From: Epiperipatus broadwayi
Taxonomy: Eukaryota; Onychophora; Udeonychophora; Euonychophora; Peripatidae
Assembly (NCBI GenBank): GCA_028023455.1
Contig: JAQFVV010000182.1
Span: 866,001-930,000 of the forward strand
Direction of reading: 5' to 3'
DNA length: 64,000 bases
Shown: positions 1-11,979 of the stretch, piece by piece
Layout of the letters: each line of letters opens with the position of its first letter
How positions within the stretch are numbered: the first letter of the stretch is position 1
The notes under the pieces: generated by a model
The model's database searches: none
Seen by the model: the letters and a program-made list of their open reading frames with translations, nothing else
Told to the model about the DNA's origin: nothing
Position numbers and translations under genes: made by a program

Positions 1-280
1 TGACTTATGCTTTGGAAAACGATTGCCGATTCTCTTGATTGGACTTTGGCTAAGAAGAGGATGCTGCGAATGGCAGGAATTTTCAACTGTCCATTTCCGA
101 CTTACGCTTTGGAAAACGAGGTACGAGATATGGGGATTCTCCCCTGGAAAAGTGACTTACGACTTACTCTGGTTGTTTCCAGTGCGCTTTTTAAAAGAGG
201 AATGATCCCAGCCAATCCGTTATGGGTGCTAAAATTTATCCAGTCGACAGCTTTAAACTTAATCCTTATCTAACTTATTT
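1..280. other. GC-richer unclassified segment
   Basis: This stretch is clearly richer in G, C and CpG than the rest of the window. It contains the phrase GACTTATGCTTTGGAAAACG near position 3 and a one-base variant near position 100, so it may hold a diverged tandem repeat of about 97 bp. An 88-codon plus-strand reading frame (7-273) and an antiparallel frame are both open, but I recognise neither. It may be part of the same retroelement as the gag-like ORF to its right, or the end of an element that continues outside the window. Confidence 0.35.
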
Positions 281-1130
281 CAATACTACCCTCATCCCTT
301 AATTTTGAACCCTTATACACTCTTAATACAACTTAGATTGACTTTCATTTATATTATTTTTAAATTCATTACGAACATTATTTAAAATATTTATTTACAC
401 TAATCTTATAATATTATCTTTAAACCAGTACGAACATTTTAAATATTAGTTTTACGATACTTATTTTAAACCCATACGAACATTATCCATATCTTTATTT
501 ACTTACACTATTATTTTTAAACAATTACTTTAACTTCTTTATTTACGTGCGTATATTCTAAAAAAAAACTTTTATTTTATTTAATCTTACAATACTATTC
601 TAAACTCTTACGAATATTATTTATATTACAATATTATTTTTTAAACATTTGTTTACCTTATATATTAACGTACATGTACTCAGAGAGAAAAAAAACTGTT
701 TTACTTTATTACAATTCATTATTATACAAATATCTATTTGACTAACTTAATTTTATTCTAGAAATTCCGTTATCTTTTCATTTACTTAAATCTACAACTT
801 TACTTTTATATCATTAATTTGACCCATTTATTTAACTTGATTTTATTGATTTTTTATTTATTTGAACTGTTTATTTACGAGCATTTCCTTAATTAATATG
901 TGCATGGAAAAAAACAAAAATCTTTTATTCTACGAAGCCTCCATTATTATTATTGCTTTCAAACATTTAATTTATTATTCAGTTATTTTTAATTTTATTA
1001 TTTTAGTTTTAAATAGAAGTTTCAGATTTAAACTTCTCAAATTATTGACATTAGAATAATCATATTCCTGCTCATTGACCATTTCCGGTCCTTTGTTTAT
1101 TTCCTTTACTATTCCGCCCGTTTACTAACT
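281..1130. repeat. pyrimidine-rich tract with recurring TACGAACATT phrase
   Basis: The plus strand is very poor in G and long on T, C and A. The phrase TACGAACATT, or a near variant, recurs near 370, 428, 474 and 608, each time within similar surroundings (an A/T run, then TTATTTACACT-like text), which suggests a degenerate repeat of roughly 50-130 bp. The strand asymmetry continues through the minus-strand gag-like ORF, so this may be the downstream part of that element. No convincing protein is readable in it. Confidence 0.4.
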
Positions 1131-1131
1131 T

Positions 1132-1950
1132 TTAAACTATGTCAGGCAGTTCCTTCTTTCTTTCTACTAATTCACTAACATAAATTATACTCCATATTCT
1201 CACATCTATAAAGTTTGTTGCTTTATCTCTTTCTCTCTCCGTCCTATTTTTTGCCTTGTAAATTAGAAAACTTTTAAGCTTCACAGACCTCCATATTTTT
1301 CCTAACCGTGAATATTTTTTCTTACGCTTTCTCTTTGATTTAAATCTCTGTTTACAGCGAATGCGAACGTTTACTTTAAACCTTTTATTTTTAATTCTTA
1401 GTAAAAACTCTCTTACGCTATCTTCTACCTTTTGATCTACATAAGTTTCTACTTTATTTATCGTAATGCTATCTGATTCTAATTCAATTTCTACCTCTTT
1501 CATGACCTCAACATTTTTACTTTCTTTAACTAAATCTACCTTTATAATTTCTTGATTTTTCTCTACCTTTCCTGTAATTTCATATCTTATTTCCCTTACT
1601 TCTGCTCTGAGTTCCTTAATTTCTCCTTTAACCTGACTAATTTCTGCCTTCAATTCTGCTTTGAGTTCTTCTTTGAGCTCTTGTTGGCTTTGTTCAAATT
1701 TCTGACACAATTCTTGTTGACTTTATTTAATTTCTTGACGCATTTCTTTTATCAATTCTGCTTTGAATTCAGCTTTAAGCTCTTGTTGGCTTTGTTCAAA
1801 TTTCTGACACAATTCTTCTTTAAACTCTTGCATCATATTCATCATCATTCGCGTCTCAGATACTTCTTCTTTCTCTTTTTCCACTAACTGGGGATTTTTA
1901 AAATATATTGGGCTTTCTTTCGGATCCATTTTCGAAAATTTCAATTTCAA
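1132..1950 (-). pseudogene. gag-like coiled-coil protein, one in-frame stop
   Basis: A minus-strand reading frame of about 272 codons is interrupted only by a TAA at 1723-1725, where the neighbouring repeat suggests an original CAA (Gln). The likely start is the ATG at 1929 (MDPKESPIYFKNPQ) or the ATG at 1950. The first half is a strongly charged Glu/Lys/Gln coiled coil containing a duplicated ELCQKFEQSQQELK segment; the underlying DNA repeats with a 102-bp offset (1676-1715 and 1778-1817 identical). The second half is very basic (RFKSKRKRKKKY). This architecture resembles gag or ORF1 proteins of retroelements, in which a coiled coil mediates multimerisation and a basic tail binds RNA. No zinc knuckle or pol domain is visible. 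The family is inference, not a recognised match. Confidence 0.5.
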
Positions 1951-2273
1951 AGTACTAGCGCTTATGTTAAACTAAATTTAAATACGACTTATTTATTTAT
2001 TTTTCTTACTAAGATGGAAACTCACGCTAACTCCACCCTTTTAGTACTTTTCACTACCCGTTCTAATGCCTTAGCTCCGCCCAAATATCAACTGTCTCTG
2101 ATTTGATAGCATAAATGTCAAAATCTCTTTTCCTTTCGAAAAAAAAAAATTTTGGTCAATTCTTTTTTTTTAAAAAAAATTAAAACACTTTTACATATGT
2201 AATTTAACTTTTTAGATTTTTATTTCCAACAAGAACAAAGTATTTAATTAACTGTCATTTATGATAAGTTCAT

Positions 2274-2284
2274 CCCACGTTGGG
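2274..2284 (-). promoter_or_regulatory. possible tRNA-Lys-like primer-binding site
   Basis: On the minus strand the sequence CCCAACGTGGG lies about 320 bp upstream of the gag-like ORF. These 11 bases equal the core of the primer-binding site used with tRNA-Lys by many LTR retroelements. The expected preceding TGGCG is not exact (TGGCTTTA is present). If real, an LTR would lie to the right (from about 2290), and the 3' LTR would be outside the window. Chance similarity is possible. Confidence 0.25.
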
Positions 2285-2289
2285 TAAAG

Positions 2290-3500
2290 CCATTTGAACC
2301 GTGTTCGAATATGTGCATTTGAATCACCCGTCTCTTAGGCAGAGAAGAACATACTCGGAGAGTATGTATGCCCAAATGATAGCTATAAAGTATATAACTT
2401 ATGTTACATTTCCAGGACATAGCTTCTTCTCGGCTGTTGAGTTGAACACCATGTCCAAAGCACTTTTTTGTTTGTGTATAACCACGGGTGCCATCTGCTT
2501 ATTCTAAAAGAATACTAAAAGAATAGACAACGCACTTTGAACAGTGGCCACTAACTCAATGCCTAAATCCACGATAAGCTCAGTTGTTTGTAATCACTAA
2601 TAGACTATACTTAATTAGTGGTTAAAAGACTTGATAAAAGAATTGTAAAAGGAGTTGATAAAAGAATTTGATAAAAGGAATTGATAAAAAGAATTGACAA
2701 ATAAAGTTTAATTTTTTAAGATAATTTATTAACTAACATTTATTTACTAAACTTAAACATTTTATAATTCTAATAAAACACACGCATATTTTAAATTAAC
2801 ATTTCTAAATAGTTTAAATATTCCTATAGATTTAATAACAGAACACTCTAATTTAACTAATAAATATTGATATAATGATCATGCACATATTAACTCATGT
2901 ACACACATAATAATAATAAAGTATTACATAGCATTTGGAATTTAATCACACATATCAATAGTTCATTTATGTATGATATAAAGTTCATATAATTAGACTC
3001 TTGAAAGATTCGTACGAATTAATGCAATGCAATGGCTATTACAGTATAAACGAAATAAGCAAATGTTTTTACCTAGGCTTTTGAATATAGATGTAGAATT
3101 TTGGTTCTCTTTGGTGGCTGCTTTCGGTGAGAATATTTCCATTATGAATGTTTCCATTATGAATGCTTACCAGCCAGCTGGGACTTTTCCTGGATGAGTT
3201 TCACGATTATTACTATTGGAGACAATTAGATCCTGATGGAGATTTTCTAAGATGTTAAGCTGACATTATTTCACGGGCAGATCTGCTGTTTTCATTGGAC
3301 ATCTGGGCTGGAGATAAACGTGCGTTCCCAAAATCTTCTCAGCACTTCATTTTGTTTCTGAATACCATTAACTTAACTGATTCAATTAATTGGTGAACTG
3401 CACTCACTCAATTAATTTGTGAACTGACTTGTCTCAACTGATTGTCCGATAAGATATTCAGTATTTATACTGATGACGTGTTGTTGAAATTCCAGTGATA
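2290..3500. other. moderately GC-rich non-coding stretch, candidate LTR or leader
   Basis: Two blocks (2290-2600 and 3100-3490) are richer in G and C than their surroundings. Between them is an AT-rich stretch. Short direct repeats are visible: GATAAAAGAATT-type units at 2632-2702, TTTCCATTATGAATG twice near 3136-3166, and CAATTAATTNGTGAACTG twice near 3383-3424. No protein is recognisable. If the gag-like ORF at 1132-1950 belongs to an LTR element, this would be the place for its upstream LTR, but no second copy exists here to define the ends. Confidence 0.3.
2632..2702. repeat. short degenerate tandem repeat (GATAAAAGAATT)
   Basis: About four to five imperfect units of 13-16 bp, built on TTGATAAAAGAATTG, follow each other. 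It is a simple minisatellite within non-coding DNA. Confidence 0.6.
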
Positions 3501-5650
3501 ATCCTTTGATAAACGTGTTTTTTAAGATTGCTTAATTAGTAATAGCCATGCAGAGATGTTGTTTTATATTTTAATTAATAACCATTGCCATGTTTTTTAA
3601 TGATAATCTTCTTTAACTTTCATTTCTTTATAATAACATTTATTATGTATACATTTATTCTATTATTGACAATCGCACATATATACGCACATATATTACT
3701 AGTCTTAAGATTATTTTTTCTTTAATTCGAATGAAAAGAGATTTGTATTTTTTAAACTTTAAATTATTTATATTTTACGAATACTAATAAGAAAACTCTT
3801 TACTTCCTTTTTATAACACACTTAGTTTAACTTCTCTAATGAAACAACCCTCTCCCCTTCTGATTAATTAATTTCAGTTCTTATTTTAGAAACTAATGAT
3901 AGAAAACTATTTGATTCTTATCTTTTTCGAAAACAAGCTGCAATAAACTCTTCCAGATTTAATTTTATGTTTTTCTTTTATGAAAGATTATTTTAATAAT
4001 ATAATTTTAGATAAAATTATATGTGCCAATATTCAATATTGGTACAATATATATATATATATATATATCAATATTGGTACAATATATATATAAAAGGAGA
4101 TTGCCTTGACAATAGTTTGAAATTGTTGATTGTTATTAATATTGGAATTGTCTAAATGTTGACTGGTTTTTAATGATATATATATATATAATAAAGGTGA
4201 CATTTTAAATAAACATAATGTAAATAAGTTTTTTAATACATTAGGTTAGGAGTAACTTGGTCAAAAATAATGCAAAATGATTGTATATCTTTTCTTCTAA
4301 TGTTAAAGATTTTTTAGAATATTTTTGTTTGATGTGGATTAATTTCTATAATTTTTACATATAGCTTTACTTCTAATTAGGGTGGAACTTAGACATTTTT
4401 TTCAAATAAACGAAGAAATTTTCCAAGCAAGCTCTGTAGATAGATGACCCCATCTAATAACACAATAGCAACTTCCTCCATCCAATATAGGTTTATAAAT
4501 AGATTTAAATTATTAATAGGTGATGTCCCAAGGTAATTTAGTCGTATTATATGTGCTAACAAAATGATAATATAATAAAGCCTCCACACAGGTAAAGAAT
4601 GCATCACATATCAATAATTAATGAGCCTTTGGAAGTTTTTTATCTGTTTTTTAAGATTGAAACCAGACAAAATACAATTAATGTATTATCTTCTATTGCA
4701 TTAATAATAAAATATATATAATAATCACTGATACTTCATTATATATGCATTAATGGGAAAAAATGTAATCCTTGTTGTAAATGTTTATTATTTTAATGTT
4801 TTAAAATGAAATGGCATTTTTGATGCACAATAATCATTAGCTTAGATTGCTAACAAAGTTGATTCAAATGTCTTAATTATTTATGATGCCGACTTATTAG
4901 AATTCAAATTTAAATGTTTCAATGAATACTTAATGGGATGCCATGTGATATCTTGTTGATGACATTTTAGTCACCAGCAACAATGTGTCTTCCAATTGTA
5001 TTCATCAAATTTAGAACAAACTAGCATTAGGCAGCACAAATACTTCTATAACAAAGCTAAAAAAAATTCACTGTATATGCCAGTTTTCTTGGATGTATAA
5101 AATGAACATTTATTTAATTTTTAAGTATATTATACAAGAAAATCAAAAAATCAAAGTGAAGTAGTAAATTTATAGTTCAAGAAACATTCTTAACCAGTAG
5201 CATGCAATTAATTTCATTACATAGTGGATTATCATTATTCATTACTGAACTTGACTTTAGATATGAATATGGTATAAATATATCAAAAACATGGTGCCAT
5301 TCAATTAAAGTACTGATAACTACTAATGTTATAAATATTTCAAGCCATAATTCATATGTACTTAAGTGATATAATATCAGTCCCACTCAATGCATGATTT
5401 TATTTAATGCTTGTATTGTAAAAATTTTGTAATCAAACATATGATACCAAAATAATTATTTAAAAAATGCTTCCATTACATAAACTGACAATTGTTATTG
5501 TTTATGTGTAAAAGTTATAAATGTGTAAAAATTATTGATATAGTATATATTTTACTATTATTACCTTATTATTAAATTGACTATTATTTTTGATATATGA
5601 ATCGCATTTCCCCAGAATGATTTATCATCTATTTGTTGTTGATTTTTAGG
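3500..5650. other. AT-rich intergenic DNA, no gene seen
   Basis: I see no coding region or recognisable element. A (TA)n run at about 4046-4068 lies between two copies of CAATATTGGTAC (4034-4045 and 4069-4080), and the first copy is the right half of a perfect 17-bp palindrome (4026-4042). Open frames here are short and of low complexity. Confidence 0.5.
4026..4091. repeat. (TA)n microsatellite flanked by a 12-bp direct repeat
   Basis: A palindrome with arms CCAATATT and AATATTGG overlaps the first of two CAATATTGGTAC copies, which flank about 11 TA units. A second TA run follows. It is typical of replication slippage at a hairpin-forming microsatellite. Confidence 0.7.
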
Positions 5651-5666
5651 ATTTTTAAAGACAATT

Positions 5667-6283
5667 GATGCTTGAAAATAAAAATGAGACAATTTTCTCT
5701 ACGTAAATACTCTTCATGTAATGGGGATATATATGAGAGATGATGTTCTGGCCCAGATGATGAGTGCTGGTTCAGTACGAAGTGAATCTTGGGCGTTATT
5801 TGTCTTTTATTGTATTTTTATTTATATGAAATTATTTATGAAATAAAAAAGAATAGAGAAATACGGAAGTTGTCTATCTATAAAAAAGATATTACGCATG
5901 GGAGAAACAGAAACGTAAATAACTATGTGTGTGTGTGCTGAAAATCAGATATATTAATCTTTAACTTGGATTAAAGTTTATATCTGTGCTAGAAAAAATC
6001 TCTAGTTTAATACGTAATTATCAAAAAGTTGACAACGTAAAATTTTGGAGAGGAGTAAATTGTCGCTTGAAAATAAAAATGAGACAATTTGCTCCACGTA
6101 ATACTCTTCATGTAATGCGGGTATATATGAGAGATGATGGCCTGGCCCAACTGATGAATGCTGGTTCAGCACGAAATGCATCTTGGGGGTTATTTGTCTT
6201 TTATTGTATCTTTATTTATATGAAATTATTTATGAAATAAAAAAGAATGGAGAAATATAGAAGTTGTCTATCTATAAAAAACA
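5667..6283 (+). repeat. tandemly duplicated 220-bp module
   Basis: A block at about 5667-5888 recurs at about 6061-6283, spaced by roughly 170 bp. The copies share long runs, for example CTTGAAAATAAAAATGAGAC at the left and GAAGTTGTCTATCTATAAAA at the right, with scattered substitutions between. The second copy has an open frame (5986-6240, 84 codons) starting MLEKISSLIRNYQKVD and including the phrase MNAGSARNASWGLF; the same frame in the first copy is altered, so coding is doubtful. A weakly similar phrase (ATGAGTGCTTGTTCAGC) occurs near 34,582. I do not recognise the family; it may be part of a dispersed element. Confidence 0.6.
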
Positions 6284-6289
6284 ATTCAT

Positions 6290-8480
6290 TATTGTGATAA
6301 TGAGTCTATTCATCTCATTGCTTCATCAGAAGTCATCTTTATCTAATAAATTATTTCATTTCATGATATGATCAAATATGATAAATTTAGCCTAAATCTA
6401 AGGAGCTCTTAATTTGACCAAATATTACTGTTTGTTTACCTTGTTGATGAAATTCTAAAAAATCTTCACCAGCCTCATAGTTCAAATATGTCAGCACTTT
6501 ATCTAAGCATCTACAATGTCCAATTTTCTTGTTATAATTATAGGAAACACTATAGCAGAATTATTTTAATCATGCCCCTACAATAAAAAAAATTACTGTC
6601 TAAGTTTTTTTATTGCAGCGTTGACCAATGACTCAGTTGTATTAATGTATATGATATTTTCTTAACATAAATAGATCTTTTGAAATTCATATTTATTTAA
6701 CCTGGAAGTTGAGACAACAGTAATAGATTCTTTGGAGCTAAACTTTTTTTTATAAATTACAGTATATTGCTATTTTAAATATAATTAAAAAGAAAACTGA
6801 GAAAATGAAAAATATTATAATAAAAAAAAATCTCCATTTTATTTAAAAGAAATAATGATGAAGTTAACAAAAACTGTTTTTAAAATGAAATGATTTTAAA
6901 TTCAGTTTTTAAATTGCTTGATTAATTATTTTTAATATATAAATAACCTTATACGGTTAACATTTTAAATAAGAAATTTTGACTGAATTGGCGAAATTTA
7001 TTATTTTATTGATTTCATCGATTCAATTCAAATAACTTTTAAAACATCTCCACTTTTCATCTAAAATGCTTTTAATGAAAATTGATTTCTTTTTTTATTT
7101 CTTCTGTGCATTTATTTTTCTATTTCAAATAAACTACTAAATTTGAATTTTAATATGAAATTTTTATCACAGCAAATATAATTTAATTTTTTTTTTTTCA
7201 TAAAAAAAAAAAAACTTGGTTGAAAATATAATTAATTTTTTAAATAATGAAAATTTTTAAACATCTCTTTTATTTTTTTGAACAATTAATACAATCATAA
7301 CATATATACTTGATTGTATATGGTGGTAACAAAAAAATGTTGCAATACACCTAGATAAAATAGCTTTCAACTAGCTTGCAGTGATACAAAAACTTCTTTA
7401 AAACGTCTCTTTAGAGAGGAACAGTAAAGGAAAAGTTTAACTATTTTTTCCTAATTGATAAAGATCCAAATATCTTCTCATATAGCCAAAGCTATTGAAT
7501 AATTAGTTGGGCATATGTTGGCTGTGTTGAATAGTAGATTTACAATCTTTAGTTAAAGTTTAAAGTGTATACCTGAGCTTGAAATGATATGATTTCTAGC
7601 TTAATAAATAATTAGCAATAATCAAAGTATTTATCTGGAAAAGAGGGAGTCATAATTGTAAATACAAAAAGTTTGGCATCTTTAGATTAAATTATAATTT
7701 TTAAAAAATCCAAAGCTCAATTGGCATCTAAAAAAAAAAAAAATTTTCATTCAGATGAGATTGAATCCACGTCATTAGTGTAGAAGGTACATATGTATTG
7801 CAAGGCCTATATGCTTAAATTTTAATAAGTGAAAGCAGTTTTCATTAATAGTATATTTTTAGTTTCAAAATCCATTCTTTAAACATTTTGTTAAGTGGAT
7901 GTCTACTTTTATAATTGTTTAATTGCAAAAATAAAATAAAAAATTCTGAAATTATTTATAATGGTCAGAAAGAATTTTGTGATCTTCATTTTAAAAAATT
8001 AGCATTTCATAATAATAAACATGAGAAAAAACACTAATGAGATGTTGATGTTTAATAGTTGAGTGAAATACTTGGATAACTAATATAGCATAAACAGTTA
8101 ACAGCTTATGTAATATTAAACAGTCCATTAAAATATATTACTCAAATATTAAAAAACAATTAACCTAATTTTTGTATTACTTAACATAACTCCTTATCAT
8201 ACGTATTCTTTGTGTTGCTATAGCACATAATTAAAACAATTATTTTTTTATAGTATTTTTTTCTTATTGTCAAATATTAACACACCATGTACAATCCACA
8301 TTGTTTTCAAACTATGAAGAAGTAATCAATACAATGAAAAATAAAATTGTTTAAAAATATTTATTGGCTTCTTTATTTCAGTTGACACTTATTCATATGC
8401 ATATTGCTTTATCAATATATAGCAATGATATTGAACATCTTTACTATCACATGTTAAAGACTCAACACCTATAGATGTAA
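6290..8480. other. AT-rich intergenic DNA, no gene seen
   Basis: The stretch is dominated by A and T runs with few CpG. The segment 6380-6560 has slightly higher complexity, and a short minus-strand peptide can be read there, but I cannot match it to a family. Confidence 0.45.
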
Positions 8481-8489
8481 AATGTTTTT

Positions 8490-8900
8490 TTAACCAGCTC
8501 TTTTTAGTTTAGTCTATCCTTTGCAAGAAGATTGTCTGTATGCATATTAGTGCTACATTCTTTGTTAGCATTATCTTTCCATATTCTATGGGGTCTTTTT
8601 CTTTTATTTATATCTTGTATAACACTAAAAATATGAGATTTTAGTTTTTGATTATTAATTCGACACACATATAGCCAATCAATAGTAACTTCCTCTTTAC
8701 AATTTTCTTTATTTCAGTTCCATTTATTGGAAGCTTTTTGTATATAATCAATTCTGACTTGTTTTTTTTTCCAAATCCAATACTTGTAAACAATGATCTT
8801 GTTCTGACCATCATTAATTTTTTTTTCCTTTTGGAAGTTCACTTGATGTCTTATTTTCAAGATATATAAAATATTCTAGGTTGTTTAACTAAATTTCATT
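8490..8900 (-). pseudogene. LINE 3'-end relic (post-RT region)
   Basis: Read on the minus strand, the frame gives GWLYVCRINNQKL, then KRKRPHRIWKDNANKEC and DNLLAKDRLN followed by a stop. This order matches the C-terminal region found in many non-LTR retrotransposon polyproteins, where a GH-x-x-RM motif is followed by RPRxRWxD and AxDRxxW. Several stops and the low complexity of the flanks show it is an old fragment. Its LINE family cannot be fixed. Confidence 0.4.
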
Positions 8901-11360
8901 AATTTTTTTCACCTGCATTTTTCTCTTTCCAAAACATTACCTGTCCATATTTATGCATAATCTTTATCTCTTTATTTTCTCATTTAATATTTTAAATGTT
9001 GATTTTAGTTCTTATCTTCTTCAATGATGGTTAAAGTGATTTGTGTAATTAAAATAATATCTCTCTCTGCATTGATGTTTCTTTTTCATTTTTCTTTGAT
9101 CTTATCCATATTTATCTAAATATGTAAATATAGGTGATTTGAACACAGAGTTTCAAGCATCCTTCAACTATCCACACTATCTCATACCACTAAATAAATA
9201 AAGAATATGTTTAAGGAAGTTGAATTTTCTTGATTTGTGCTTTTTTTCCACTTTCAATCCAATTTCTGTATAAAGTTTCACAGCTCTTTTGAAATATAAA
9301 TCTTATTTAAAAGGTTAATTCATTTACTATATTTAATTTATATGATTCATACACTGATCATTACTGTCAAAAACAATCTAAAGTCATCAAAGCATAGACA
9401 AAAGTTCCATGTGACAATAAAGTCCACTACTCCATTAAATTATATGATGCAATCTCTTCATAAAGACTTTGCTTAAATATTAACTAATGCAATTAATTAA
9501 CATTTAGTTAATGGGGAAAACAAAATTGTTAAAATTGTATATAAATATGCAATATGACAGGAAACCAGAAATTTTTTCTGTATTGGAGATTAACACTTTC
9601 TATTAATTGATCCATGCTTTATGTACATATCTTGCTTTCATGCAATATTACAACACTATAAACTTTTTGAAGTAAACTATTTCTACCATATTTAATCACT
9701 TCAAACAGATTTTCATCACACTACCAGAAAACTGCCAAGTCATATATAAATAAATGGCAAATGATGAAGCCTTAGTTTTAATGAAATAAGGTAGAAAGAA
9801 GATTAAATAAAACTTTAATATGCTTGATGACGTGATATTTTTTAGAATGATATAAAATTATTGATAATATTTTTAATGAGATGATTAATCATTTGAAGAG
9901 TTGTAAGGCAATAATATAATAAACAGAAAAATGAATGTTAGCATGTGATAATTAAAAGGTATACTTGTTATAGATTTAATGTAAAAATGAGTTATTATAT
10001 GACAATAAGGCATTTTACCTTGTACATGAGTTTACAATGGGATTAAAAAAGCTTAGGCCTAAACATTGCCATGACATATTGGTAATCTTGGAGTATTTAA
10101 AATAATAGATGTTATGACCAATTAATATAAATTTCTTTTTAAATGATAAATTTATCAGCAGTTGTTCTAAGCAAATGCATTCAAGAGCTAATTAAAAAGC
10201 CAGTCAAAATGGCATAAATATTTATTTTAATCTTTATCATCTGATCCTAGATATAAAAAAAATAATCAGATGATTAGATGCATAACAGATGTGATGTTTG
10301 ATATTAAAGAGTCATATTGACTTCAATCTATGAATATATTGTTTTAAAATTCATTGTCTGTTACATCATAGAATAACTGGTATAAATGAAAAAAAAAGTT
10401 ACTTTTACCATATTAATAACAAGCTTATTTTAAGTATTGGTGTGAAAAATAAATGGGAATACCAAGAAAAGATGATGGGATAGCCTAAAAAAAAGATATT
10501 TCAAGACACAGGATGCCATACAACTATTTAGAAGCTGTGTTGCCTAACCAATGAGGTTTTGAAAATTGTTCAAAATATTTACAACTGTATTAGCAATGGC
10601 AGTTCCATGAAAAAAAACAAAAATAAATATTGATGAAATTACTATTTCAGAGATCAGGTGATAATTTCATAGAATCTAAACATCGCATGTAGAAAGTTGG
10701 AAGATGCAGTAAAACCTTTTAATATTAATAAAAGTTACTTAAACCTGAATCAGTCAAAAGCCAACTTAAAACTAGAAATGATTACCCAATCTGTACTCAA
10801 AAGCTTGTAAACTAGTTTCCTGCAGTACTTTCTTATGCTTTTTGTTTCGTTGAATTATAAAAATAATCCAAAAAGCAAAAGTTTTTAAGAACTATTTAAG
10901 CAAATATTTTTTTGATTTATATCTTTATTGAGCTTTGTACAGCTTATCACAGTGATAAAATGAAGGAGTTAAAGAACTATTCAAATATTTTAGTTTAATG
11001 ATCTAATTTCATTGGAGATTGATTTTTTTTATTAATGGTATTCTTTAGACAGAATATATTAGAGGACAAATAGCACAAACTATTTTGTTTGACTATAATT
11101 GTCTTTAAAATACTTCTGTGTTAGAATAATTTATCCTATGAGTGTAGGAAAAAATAATTTAATAAACGGGTTTTGTATGGTATCATTTCTTTATTAATAT
11201 AGTTGTTTTCTTCTAGTTTTGTTTAAATCTTCATCAACTATTAGACTGAAGCAGTTTTTTTCTTTAAAAAATGATACAGAAATTATATTTATATGTGATT
11301 AAATTTTTTTATTGAATAAAAAGATTCACTGATGAGAAGTAAATATTTTCTCACATCATT
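8900..11360. other. AT-rich intergenic DNA, no gene seen
   Basis: No coding sequence or repeat structure was recognised. CpG dinucleotides are almost absent, which fits old, possibly methylated and decayed DNA. Confidence 0.45.
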
Positions 11361-11530
11361 TTTAGTAATAAACCACTAAACATCACATGATCACTATTTC
11401 TTATGCTAGCACATAACTGTTATTAAAACAGGCAAAACTCTCCATACAGTAGTGCCACTAAGTGCCAACCAGAGTAATCATTGGATGCCAGAAGGTGTGT
11501 GCATAAAATTCCCATCTAGTGCCTACTCAT

Positions 11531-11585
11531 CTAATATCCCCAGACTAGTTTCTAACTTGTGGCCTTCATCAGTGGGGAGCTTTGG
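11531..11585 (-). ncRNA. hammerhead ribozyme-like motif, left arm
   Basis: On the minus strand the core reads CTGATGA (11,566-11,572), then a helix II region, then GAAAC-TA-GTC (11,543-11,552). Helix I pairs TCCCCA (11,573-11,578) with TGGGGA (11,537-11,542), six perfect pairs. An outer helix I CCAA/TTAG pairs with one mismatch. All conserved core bases (CUGAUGA, GAAA and the GUC cleavage triplet) are present. Helix III is only two pairs with a two-base loop. Helix II (GGCC opposite GTTA) is degenerate, so cleavage activity is doubtful. Confidence 0.55.
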
Positions 11586-11979
11586 ATCTGACAGCACTGC
11601 ACCTAGAGCTTAGGATCTAATGCAACCCTTCAACAGTCACCTTTTATCTATACTTAACTATAAAACTATGAGAATGAAATTGAAAACACAATAATATTTT
11701 CAATCTAAGCTCAATAGCTTATATAGCTTATATAGTGATCATGTGATGTTTAGTGGTTTAACACCAATCCTGCCTAATAGGATAATGATGGCTATGGTTG
11801 TTAAAGAGCCAAAGACACCAAAATGTATTACCATATGACTATATAAGCTATTGAGCTTAGATTGAAAATTTTATTGTATTTTCAATTTCATTCTCATAGT
11901 TTCGTAGTTAAGTAGAGATAAAATGTGGCTGCTAAAGGGTTGCATTAGATCCTAAGATCTAGGTGCAGTGCTCTTAGAT

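Noticed and set aside
1552-1887. Plus-strand 111-codon Phe/Leu-rich ORF resembling a membrane protein
   Set aside because: It is the antisense shadow of the charged coiled-coil ORF on the minus strand.
6300-6345. Reverse-strand CTGATGAAGCAATGAG as a hammerhead core
   Set aside because: No GAAA segment follows, and helix I cannot be formed.
11325-11360. CTGATGAGAAGT... near the hammerhead-bearing element as a third ribozyme
   Set aside because: The CTGATGA core is followed by a possible GAGAA/TTCTC stem but there is no GAAAC or GTC triplet in the right place.
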